This document shows, piece after piece, positions 37,950-44,060 of a stretch of DNA of 49,915 bases. The notes under the pieces are model-generated. The model made no database searches. It saw only the letters and a list, made by a program, of their open reading frames with translations, and had not been told where the DNA came from. Positions within the stretch are counted from its first letter, which is position 1, and the number at the start of each line of letters is the position of its first letter. The stretch comes from Actinokineospora sp. NBRC 105648 (GTDB lineage: Bacteria > Actinomycetota > Actinomycetes > Mycobacteriales > Pseudonocardiaceae), in the NCBI RefSeq assembly GCF_030269645.1, contig NZ_BSTR01000058.1:1-49915 (forward strand), given 5' to 3'. Position numbers and translations under genes: made by a program.

Positions 37950-38120
37950 CCGATGGCTCTGCGCTGACCGATCACCGTGCGCTGACCGATCGCTTTGCAC
38001 TGGCCGATCGCTCTGCGCTGGCCGACAGCCCTGCGCTGACCGATCGCTTTGCACTGGCCGACCACCGTGCGCTGGCCAGCCGCCCCGCGCTGACCGATCG
38101 CCCTGCGCTGACTGGTCACC
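37941..38120 (+). repeat. Ten-unit 18-bp minisatellite
   Basis: Ten contiguous 18-base units of pattern CTGCGCTGACCGATCGCT begin at 37941, 37959, 37977, 37995, 38013, 38031, 38049, 38067, 38085 and 38103. The first unit includes the PPTase stop codon. Units differ at 1-6 positions. On the minus strand they extend the open frame of the broken XRE gene as hexapeptides (SDRSAQ-like). Confidence 0.92.
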
Positions 38121-38430
38121 GGAGGCCGACCCGCTGACCGAGGCGGCCTCAGCAGCGAGGAGAGCGCCCCCCTCGGGCAGGCCGACAACGACCTCCAATA
38201 CCGCCAACGCCCGCAACGACTCCGGCCGCTCGGGCTGGGTACGCCCGGACTGCCAATTGCTTAGCGCGGTCTTGCTAGCAGCGGCATCCCGCTCCCGCAG
38301 CCGGTACTGGACCCGGGCCAGACTCAGCCCACTGGCCCGCAACACCAGCCGCAGCGCCAGGCTGAACGGGCCCGGCCGCCAGCGCCTCGGCCAACCGCCT
38401 GCGCTCAGTACTCGGCCGCTCGACGGGCAT
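38121..38430 (-). pseudogene. XRE-family helix-turn-helix gene, frameshifted and 3'-eroded
   Basis: The start at 38430 (GGAGAGG upstream) reads MPVERPSTERRRLAEALAAGP, then the family sequence continues in another frame: FSLALRLVLRASGLSLARVQ, KTALSNWQSGRTQPERPESL, RALAVLEVVVGLPEG. Actinobacterial members of this family read LAEALA-GPF without interruption, so one extra base in GGGCCC (38368-38373) explains the break. After about 38150 the frame runs into the 18-bp minisatellite and then antisense to the PPTase gene, so the normal C-terminus is lost. A sequencing error could explain the frameshift but not the missing 3' part. Same strand as ogt, 45 bases downstream of it. Confidence 0.7.
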
Positions 38431-38475
38431 GCGCGTGTCCTCTCCGGTGTCCCCGGGGAAGACCATCGGCGCCGT

Positions 38476-39081
38476 TCAGTCGAAGAGGGAGGGCTGACCA
38501 CCGGGTGCGGCCCCCTCGATCCCAAGCATCCGCAGCTTGGTGACCGCGCCATCGCCGGCCGAGAAGCCGCCGACCTTCCCGCCAGCCCCGAGCACCCGGT
38601 GACACGGGATGACGATCGGATACGGATTCCGCCCCAACGCCTGCCCCACCGCCTGTGCCGACCCAGGAAGCCCCAGCCGTGCGGCGACCTCTCCGTAGGT
38701 CAACGTCTCCCCAGGCGGAATAGCCCGAGCAACCGCGTAGACACGCTGATCGAACTCTGGGATCCCAGCCGGATCGACCTCGATATCCCCAAGATCGTCC
38801 CGTTCCCCAGCCAACAACCCGATGATCCGCCGAATCGCCGCCTGAACCACCTCCGGGGGCACACTCTCCTGCCCGTACCGCCGCAACCTCGCCACCGTCG
38901 CCCCCACACTGCGCTCCGGCAACTGCACCCCCACGATGCCCTGTTCCCCCCAAGCCACTCCGCACCGCCCAATAGCGGTGTCGAACAGCGCAAACCCACT
39001 CCCACCCGACCCCAAGTCGCCACCTACTCCCAGCCCCGAGCCCGCGCCCAACCCCGCCCCTGAACCCGACCCCACGCCCAT
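38476..39081 (-). CDS. ogt: Methylated-DNA-[protein]-cysteine S-methyltransferase
   Basis: 201 residues from the ATG at 39081 (GAGAGGG upstream; an in-frame GTG at 39087 has no spacing). Suicide repair protein removing methyl groups from O6-methylguanine. The C-terminal domain has YGEVAARLGLPGSAQAVGQALGRNP and the acceptor-site PIVIPCHRVLGAGGKVGGFSAG (Cys in PCHRV); the Arg finger and Asn hinge are in place. The N-terminal domain FALFDTAIGRCGVAW begins only after an unusual 30-residue Gly/Ser/Val linker at the start. C-terminus PSLFD. A damaged XRE gene lies downstream and inverted-repeat copy C upstream. Confidence 0.94.
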   Translation of the reverse strand: MGVGSGSGAGLGAGSGLGVGGDLGSGGSGFALFDTAIGRCGVAWGEQGIVGVQLPERSVGATVARLRRYGQESVPPEVVQAAIRRIIGLLAGERDDLGDIEVDPAGIPEFDQRVYAVARAIPPGETLTYGEVAARLGLPGSAQAVGQALGRNPYPIVIPCHRVLGAGGKVGGFSAGDGAVTKLRMLGIEGAAPGGQPSLFD

Positions 39082-39136
39082 TCCCACCCTCTCAGTAGAA
39101 CCCTCACCCCCACCAACTCTCCCATGCCCCCACAGC

Positions 39137-39278
39137 GCTCGATGGGGTGGAGTGGCTTTGTTTGGGGAGAAAAGAGGCGCTAGCCTGGTCCCGGCGTGGG
39201 TGATCCCTTCCCCACCCGCTTCACCCCGGCGCCTCTTTTCTTAGGGGCCCCAAACAAAGCCACTCCACCCGATCGAGC
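39137..39278 (+). repeat. Dispersed inverted-repeat element, copy C (diverged)
   Basis: Arms of 31 bases (39137-39167 and 39248-39278) pair with one mismatch. A further 13-bp inner stem pairs 39168-39180 with 39229-39241. Relative to copies A and B, the arm differs at four places where both strands changed together (for example CTTTGTTTGGGG with CCCCAAACAAAG, versus CTTCGTGTGGGG with CCCCACACGAAG). Shared core: GCTAGCCTGG, GTGATCCCTTCCCC and TAGGGGCCCC. Confidence 0.88.
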
Positions 39279-39312
39279 ACAACAACGCTAGTAAGCAAAA
39301 GGGCCGCACAGC

Positions 39313-39347
39313 AAAAATCCCGCGCCGGAAACTCCGACGCGGGATTT
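39313..39347 (-). terminator. Rho-independent terminator of the paired acidic-protein genes
   Basis: Read on the minus strand: AAATCCCGCG pairs with CGCGGGATTT (10 bp plus inner pairs), followed by TTTTTGC. It lies 14 bases past the stop at 39361. One of the few terminators here with a true U-tract. Confidence 0.88.
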
Positions 39348-39360
39348 CAGCAAGGCTAAC

Positions 39361-40041
39361 TCACGTGTGCAGCAGCTGGTTGAAGAACGACCGGTAACGC
39401 CGAAGCGCCTGCCGCAGGTCCTCCGTCTGCGCCTCGGTCCCGCTCTGCCACTGCTCCTCGAGCCCGCGCTTGTGCTCGGTGAACGTGGCCGCCAGCGCCT
39501 GCATCACCTCGGCCACCAGGTGGTCGGCCCCGCGCACGGCGTCCTGCGGGTCATCCACGAACGTCGTCTGGATGGCCTGCCACTGGCTCCGGAACCGCTC
39601 GACCTCGTCGTCAGCGAACAGCTGCGCCCCGGGCTCCTCGCCCTCGGTGGCCGCGGGCACCGCGGACTCCCGAACCTCCGACTGGGCCGGAACCTCGTCA
39701 GTGGCGTACCCAGGCGTGCTGTCCTGGTCCACGGCGGGCTCGGTCTCGTAGGCCGGCGTCCCGTCCCAGTCCTGGCGCTCGACGCCGTCGGCGTCGGTGA
39801 CGGTGTGGTCCACGTCCGCGTCGGTGTCCGAGTGCGTGCGGTGCAGGTCGGTGCTGTCAGTGCTGTCCTGGCCGTCGAGGCGAGTCTCGTCGCCCTCACG
39901 CCCGAACTCGTGACCCGTCTCGTTGCCGGTCACGTGACCAGCGTCGTGGCCGGTCTCGTGGTCTGTCCCGCGATCGGTGTCGCGGTGGTCGCCGAGGAGG
40001 TCCTCGGTCTGCAGCTGGTCGTCGGACTGGTGCTGTCGCAA
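39361..40041 (-). CDS. Acidic protein with shared C-terminal helical domain
   Basis: 226 residues. The N-terminal 110 residues are very rich in Asp, Glu, Thr and His with tandem TDHETGH/NETGHE-like units and look disordered. The C-terminal region (about 138-226) is a helical domain: ERFRSQWQAIQTTFVDDPQDAVRGADHLVAEVMQAL-type sequence followed by EDLRQALRRYRSFFNQLL. The same domain occurs in the upstream gene (40086-40727). No signal peptide. The TTG start at 40041 has GGAAGG eight bases upstream. The 44-base gap to the upstream gene and the single terminator indicate one transcript, under the sigma-B/F-like promoter at 40779. A general stress role is inferred; molecular function unknown. Confidence 0.8.
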   Translation of the reverse strand: MRQHQSDDQLQTEDLLGDHRDTDRGTDHETGHDAGHVTGNETGHEFGREGDETRLDGQDSTDSTDLHRTHSDTDADVDHTVTDADGVERQDWDGTPAYETEPAVDQDSTPGYATDEVPAQSEVRESAVPAATEGEEPGAQLFADDEVERFRSQWQAIQTTFVDDPQDAVRGADHLVAEVMQALAATFTEHKRGLEEQWQSGTEAQTEDLRQALRRYRSFFNQLLHT

Positions 40042-40085
40042 GGCGATCGCCTTCCGTATTAGTGGGGCCGGGGGAGAGGGCGGGG

Positions 40086-40727
40086 CTAGTTGCGGTGGCC
40101 GACCTGCTTGGCGGGCAGGCCGTCGGTGCGCACCGTGTGGCCGTCGCGCTGGGCGGCGGCGTCGGCCTCGTAGGTGTCGCCGTTGTCATCGGCGCCGTCG
40201 GCGATCAGGTCGCTGAACAGCTTGCGGTAGCGCACGATCGCCTCGCGCAGTTCCTCAGTGGACACATCGCCCGAGGCGTGCCGGGCGCGCACCTCGTGGG
40301 CGGTGCGGTAGTCCTCCACAGTGGACGCGTGGCGGACCGAGAGGTCGGCCGAGCGCTGCTCGTGGTCGCCGTCGGTGGGGTAGCCGCGGTCGGCCATCAG
40401 GGCCGTGACCAGGCTGTCCGCCTCCTCGACGGCCTCGCCGGGGCGGTCGACGAAGTGCTCCTGCACGGCCGCCCACTCGCGGGTGTAGCGCTCGCGCTCG
40501 GCCGCGCTGAGCGGCTTGATGTCGAGCTGGGCGTGCCGCTTCTCCCGCTCGGCGAGCTCGCGCTCGGCCTCTTTCTTCTTGGGGTGCTCGCTCAGCGCGC
40601 GGTCGTACTCGCCGCCGAAGCGCTCCTTGAGGTGCTTGCTCCGCATGCTCGACTTGGCCACCAACGCGACCAGGGCGAGCACGATGACGACCGCGACGAT
40701 GATGCCGATGATCGCGCCTGTGGACAT
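40086..40727 (-). CDS. Membrane-anchored protein sharing the same helical domain
   Basis: 213 residues from the ATG at 40727 (GGAAGGAGA upstream). One N-terminal membrane span (GAIIGIIVAVVIVLALVALV, 4-23) with a basic flank (SSMRSKHLKERFG), then a charged coiled-coil-like region (SEHPKKKEAERELAEREKRH). The shared domain follows: YTREWAAVQEHFVDRPGEAVEEADSLVTAL and later LREAIVRYRKLFSDLI. It is thus the membrane partner of the next, soluble, gene. Both probably belong to a poorly described actinobacterial family induced by stress. The acidic C-terminus (DGADDNGDTYEADA) is likely flexible. Confidence 0.82.
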   Translation of the reverse strand: MSTGAIIGIIVAVVIVLALVALVAKSSMRSKHLKERFGGEYDRALSEHPKKKEAERELAEREKRHAQLDIKPLSAAERERYTREWAAVQEHFVDRPGEAVEEADSLVTALMADRGYPTDGDHEQRSADLSVRHASTVEDYRTAHEVRARHASGDVSTEELREAIVRYRKLFSDLIADGADDNGDTYEADAAAQRDGHTVRTDGLPAKQVGHRN

Positions 40728-40778
40728 CAGTTTCTCCTTCCGGACAAAGGGAAAGGTGCTCATCCGGTTGCCCTGGGG

Positions 40779-40804
40779 ATACCCGTGCGCCGCGAGCGTG
40801 AAAC
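40779..40804 (-). promoter_or_regulatory. Sigma-B/F-type stress promoter
   Basis: On the minus strand GTTT (40801-40804), a 16-base spacer and GGGTAT (40779-40784) match the GTTT-N14-16-GGGTA pattern of actinobacterial general-stress sigma factors. It lies 51 bases upstream of the ATG at 40727, giving a leader of about 40 bases. Confidence 0.75.
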
Positions 40805-40820
40805 GGTTTCGGGCCGACGT

Positions 40821-40836
40821 TGGGCCATTAGGCCCA
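40821..40836. promoter_or_regulatory. TGGGCC-ATTA-GGCCCA inverted repeat
   Basis: A 6-bp perfect inverted repeat between the rhodanese stop (40875) and the stress promoter. It may end the rhodanese transcript or be an operator for the promoter. Confidence 0.35.
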
Positions 40837-40874
40837 CTACTCGCCGGTAATCGACGCCTCAGTCCTCAGTGGAC

Positions 40875-41336
40875 TCAGCAGCCGCAGTCCTCGACGATGG
40901 TGGTCAGCGGGTCGGCGACCCGGGTGCCTAGCGTTCCCTCGACGGTGAAACCTTCCCTGGACCAGTACTCGAAGCCGCCGAGCATCTCCCGCACCCGGTA
41001 GCCGAGTCGGGCGAACTCGAGCGCCGCGCGAGTCGCGCCGTTGCACCCCGGGCCCCAGCAGTAGGTGATGACGTCGGTGCCCGGCGGCACGAGCGCGGGC
41101 GCGCGTTCGGCGATCTCGCGAGTGGGCAGGTGCAGCGCGCCCGGCAGGTGCCCCTGCGCCCAGGCCGCGGCCGAGCGGGAGTCGACGACGACCAGGCCGG
41201 GCGTCCGCGCGCCGAGGGCGGCGCGGACATCGCTGACGTCGGTCTCGTAGGCGAGTCGGGCGCTGAAGTGGGCGACGCGGTCGGCGACCTCGGCCGCGGT
41301 GGACTCGGGGGTGAACTGGGCTGCGTCTGTGGTCAT
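40875..41336 (-). CDS. Rhodanese-like domain protein
   Basis: 153 residues, single rhodanese domain (about 40-140). VVVDSRSAAAWAQGHLPGALHLP is the CH2A region; the active-site loop is ITYCWGPGCNGATRAA, with the catalytic Cys first and a second Cys five residues later in place of the more usual CxxxxR pattern. EMLGGFEYWSREGF finishes the fold. Two more cysteines end the protein (DCGC). It may carry persulfide sulfur or act as a redox switch. Divergent from the GlxA-type regulator with 79 bases between, which is the common layout for a regulator and its target. Confidence 0.9.
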   Translation of the reverse strand: MTTDAAQFTPESTAAEVADRVAHFSARLAYETDVSDVRAALGARTPGLVVVDSRSAAAWAQGHLPGALHLPTREIAERAPALVPPGTDVITYCWGPGCNGATRAALEFARLGYRVREMLGGFEYWSREGFTVEGTLGTRVADPLTTIVEDCGC

Positions 41337-41394
41337 GCGGCAATCCTGTGCGGCGCGCCCCCGGAACGACAGTGGCGCGAACGACGCTCTGCGC

Positions 41395-41400
41395 TAATAT
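41395..41400 (+). promoter_or_regulatory. -10 box TAATAT of the GlxA-type regulator gene
   Basis: TAATAT stands out in GC-rich surroundings, 15 bases before the GTG at 41416, so the 5' leader would be under about 10 bases. No good -35 is visible. The 79-base divergent spacer must hold both promoters. Confidence 0.5.
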
Positions 41401-41415
41401 CTCGCCATCAACAGG

Positions 41416-42363
41416 GTGAGCGTCCTGGCCTACGACGGCATGTCGGCCTTCGAACTCGGCATCGTGACCGAGGTCTTCGGCCTGCCCCGACCGGAGCTGG
41501 ACGTCGACTGGTACCGGCTCACCATCTGCGCCGAGGGTCCGGTCCGAGTGGTTGGCGGCGCGACCCTGGCCGCCGACGCGGGCCTGGAAGGCTTGGCGCA
41601 CGCGGATACCGTGATCGTCCCGGGCATGTCGAACGTGCGCGGCGACGTGTCGCCTGCCCTCGTTGACGCGCTAGGCGCGGCCCACGCCCGCGGGGCCCGG
41701 CTGGTGTCGATCTGCTCGGGTTCCTTCGCCCTGGCGGCGACCGGTCTGCTCGACGGCAGGCGCGCCGCGACGCACTGGCGGTACGCGGCGCTGCTGGCCG
41801 CGCGCTACCCAGCGGTGCACGTGGACGCCGACGTCCTCTACGTCGACGACGGCGACATCCTCACCAGCGCGGGCAGCGCCGCGGGCATCGACCTGTGCGT
41901 GCACCTGGTCCGCCGCGACCACGGCGCCACCGTCGCCAACGCGGTGGCCCGCCGCCTGGTCGTGCCGCCGCACCGCGAGGGCGGGCAGGCCCAGTTCATC
42001 GAGGTCCCGGTGCCCGGCCGCGGCGAGGTGACCGCGATCTCGGAGTCGATGGCCTGGGCGCTGGCGAACCTGCGCGAGCCGATCACCGTCGACCTGCTGG
42101 CCCGCCGCGCGCACCTGTCGACCCGCACCTACCTGCGCCGCTTCAAGCAGACCACCGGCACCAGCCCGATCCGGTGGCTGCTCATCCAGCGGGTCCAGGC
42201 GAGCCTGCCGCTGCTGGAGTCCGGCGAGCGCTCGATGCCCGAGATCGCCGCCGCGGTCGGGTTCGACACCCCGGTGACCTTCCGGCACCACTTCACCCGG
42301 GCCATGCGGACCTCGCCCTCGGCCTACCGCCGGGCCTTCCAGGACCGCGCGGTCACTCGATAG
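41416..42363 (+). CDS. GlxA-family AraC-type transcriptional regulator
   Basis: 315 residues. N-terminal DJ-1/PfpI-like amidotransferase domain (1 to about 185): VLAYDGMSAFELGIVTEVFG, VIVPGMSNVRGDVSP, the nucleophile-elbow position SICSGSFALAATGLLDGRRAATHW, and VDDGDILTSAGSAAGIDLCVHLV. C-terminal AraC/XylS double helix-turn-helix (about 215-310): ITVDLLARRAHLSTRTYLRRF, GTSPIRWLLIQRVQASLPLLESG and IAAAVGFDTPVTFRHHFTRAM. The GTG at 41416 is nearly leaderless. It probably senses a small molecule and controls the divergent rhodanese gene. Its last 11 bases overlap the end of the convergent gene. Confidence 0.92.
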   Translation: MSVLAYDGMSAFELGIVTEVFGLPRPELDVDWYRLTICAEGPVRVVGGATLAADAGLEGLAHADTVIVPGMSNVRGDVSPALVDALGAAHARGARLVSICSGSFALAATGLLDGRRAATHWRYAALLAARYPAVHVDADVLYVDDGDILTSAGSAAGIDLCVHLVRRDHGATVANAVARRLVVPPHREGGQAQFIEVPVPGRGEVTAISESMAWALANLREPITVDLLARRAHLSTRTYLRRFKQTTGTSPIRWLLIQRVQASLPLLESGERSMPEIAAAVGFDTPVTFRHHFTRAMRTSPSAYRRAFQDRAVTR

Positions 42364-42850
42364 CGACCAGGCCCGGGTCGCCGAACTGGTAGCCGACCCC
42401 GCGCACCGTGCGGATCAACTGCGCGTTCGGGTCGATCTTGCCGCGCAGCCGCCGGACGTGGACGTCCACGGTCCGCTCGCTGACGTAGGTCGTCTTCCAC
42501 ACCTCGGTCATCAGCGCGCGCCTGCGGAACACCCGGTTGGCGTTGGTGGCCAGGAACAGCAGCAGGTCGAACTCCAGCCGGGTCAGCGCCACTTCGCGCC
42601 CGCGCCAGAGCACCCGTCTGGCCTGCGGGTCCAGCCGCAGCGGGGCGCCCTTGCGGGGCAGCGGGACCACCACGCCCGGCCGGGTGGCCTCCTCGGTGAC
42701 CGTGACGGCGAGTCGGTCGTCACCGTCACCGAGGGCGTGCAGCGCGCGCACCAGCCCGGCGGTGAGCTCGGGCATCCGGTCGACCTCGGTGGTCACGTGC
42801 ACGGTGAGTGACAGGCGGGTGGTGTGGGTCTGGGTCAGCGGCGTGGCCAT
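42353..42850 (-). CDS. Winged-helix (OmpR/PhoB-type) DNA-binding protein without receiver domain
   Basis: 165 residues. The C-terminal half (about 70-160) is a Trans_reg_C winged helix: LDPQARRVLWRGREVALTRLEFDLLLFLATNANRVF-type sequence, RRALMTEVWKTTYVSERTVDVHVRRLRGKI and LIRTVRGVGYQF. The N-terminal 65 residues (VHVTTEVDRMPELTAGLVRALHAL) are not a phospho-receiver and are unrecognised. No kinase gene is adjacent, so activity may be set by level or by a ligand. ATG at 42850 with GAGGGG upstream. The end overlaps the convergent GlxA-type gene by 11 bases, so the two transcripts are antisense at their ends. Confidence 0.87.
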   Translation of the reverse strand: MATPLTQTHTTRLSLTVHVTTEVDRMPELTAGLVRALHALGDGDDRLAVTVTEEATRPGVVVPLPRKGAPLRLDPQARRVLWRGREVALTRLEFDLLLFLATNANRVFRRRALMTEVWKTTYVSERTVDVHVRRLRGKIDPNAQLIRTVRGVGYQFGDPGLVAIE

Positions 42851-42989
42851 GCGGGTCCCCTCGGGTGTGGGCGGGCGGATGCGGGAGCGGGTCAGCTCCG
42901 ACATCGACCACCGGTGACCAGATCGGGACGCACGGGCACAAGTCGACCAGGCAGCGCGCTGGGGCGTCAACGCCGTCCGGAAGGTGGGA

Positions 42990-44033
42990 CTACTCCGCGT
43001 AGTGCTCGGTGGCCAGGTACGGGTGCAGCACGTCGGTGCCGCGCGGCAGGAACCACTCGTCGAAGTCCAGGCCCGGGGTGCCCAGCAGGTCGATCTCGTC
43101 CTCGCCGGAGTCCTCGTCGAGGTCGTAGACCCGCTCGTGGTCGAGGTCGGCGAACACCCGCTCGTCGAACGCGGCGAAGATCTCCTTGAGCGGCAGCTCG
43201 TCGAGCAGGCCGGCCAGGTCGAGCTGGACAGCGGTCTCGGCCTTGAGCACGTGCAGCGCCAGCGCCTCGGCGGTGCACAGCGGCGGGGTCCAGTCCGGCT
43301 GGGCGAGCCGGTAGCCCAGGATCGCGGTGACGACCAGGAACTGCTTGGCGAAGAGCGCGCCGTAGTGCTCGGCGTAGCGCGCGGGCAGCTGGTTGAGCAC
43401 GCTGAGCGCCTCGACCTCGTTGGCCGAGCTCTCCGCGTCCTCGAGCTCTTGGACGTCGGCGAACAGCTCGTCGGTGAGGATCTCCATCGCCTGCACCATG
43501 GCACCGGCGACCAGCCGCGCGGCGTCCTCGGACACCGGCCCGTCCTGGTCCTCGACGTAGCCGAAGGCGTCCAGGCCGAACGCGCGCAGCGACAGCGAGG
43601 AGGTGCGCAGCTCCTCGCGGAGCGCGGCGACCTCCTCCTCGGTCAGCTCGGGCTCGTCGTCCTCGTCCTCCTCGACCTCGCCCGCGCCCAGCGCGGCGGC
43701 CAGGTCGTCGTCGGTGGCGATGACCTCGCACCGGCCGACGGTCCAGGTCGAGATCAGGTCGGTCTGGGCGAGCAGCTCGGTGAGCACGTGCCGCGCGGCC
43801 TCCTCGGCGAAGGCGAGCGCGGGCGCGTCGAGCAGCCAGGTGATCACCGCGCCGCCGGGGTGCACGGCGACCCGGTGGTCCAGCGGCTCCACCTCGACCC
43901 CGTCCGGGCCCTCGATGCCCGCCAGCAGGTCGAGTTGCTCGTCGAGCAGGGCGGCTACCCCGTGCCGCTGCAGCGGGTCGAGATCCGGGGTGTCGGCGGC
44001 CGGGGAGACGTCGGCGGTGAGCTGGTATTCCAC
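42990..44033 (-). CDS. Uncharacterised acidic actinobacterial protein, 347 residues
   Basis: I do not recognise a named domain. It is acidic throughout, with an Asp/Glu run at about 123-140 (GEVEEDEDDEPELTEEEVAA) separating an N-terminal alpha/beta part from a long helical C-terminal part (LRAFGLDAFGYVEDQDG, LSVLNQLPARYAEHYGALFAKQFL, VLKAETAVQLDLAGLLDELPLKEIF). No membrane segment or signal peptide. GTG start; weak ribosome site. It lies 27 bases after the PhoD-like gene on the same strand, so the two may be co-transcribed. Confidence 0.8.
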   Translation of the reverse strand: MEYQLTADVSPAADTPDLDPLQRHGVAALLDEQLDLLAGIEGPDGVEVEPLDHRVAVHPGGAVITWLLDAPALAFAEEAARHVLTELLAQTDLISTWTVGRCEVIATDDDLAAALGAGEVEEDEDDEPELTEEEVAALREELRTSSLSLRAFGLDAFGYVEDQDGPVSEDAARLVAGAMVQAMEILTDELFADVQELEDAESSANEVEALSVLNQLPARYAEHYGALFAKQFLVVTAILGYRLAQPDWTPPLCTAEALALHVLKAETAVQLDLAGLLDELPLKEIFAAFDERVFADLDHERVYDLDEDSGEDEIDLLGTPGLDFDEWFLPRGTDVLHPYLATEHYAE

Positions 44034-44060
44034 GTCCGGCAGTCTAAGAGCGGGCCGCCG

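Noticed and set aside
37941..38120. CRISPR array
   Set aside because: The 18-base units are contiguous with no spacers, so it is a minisatellite.
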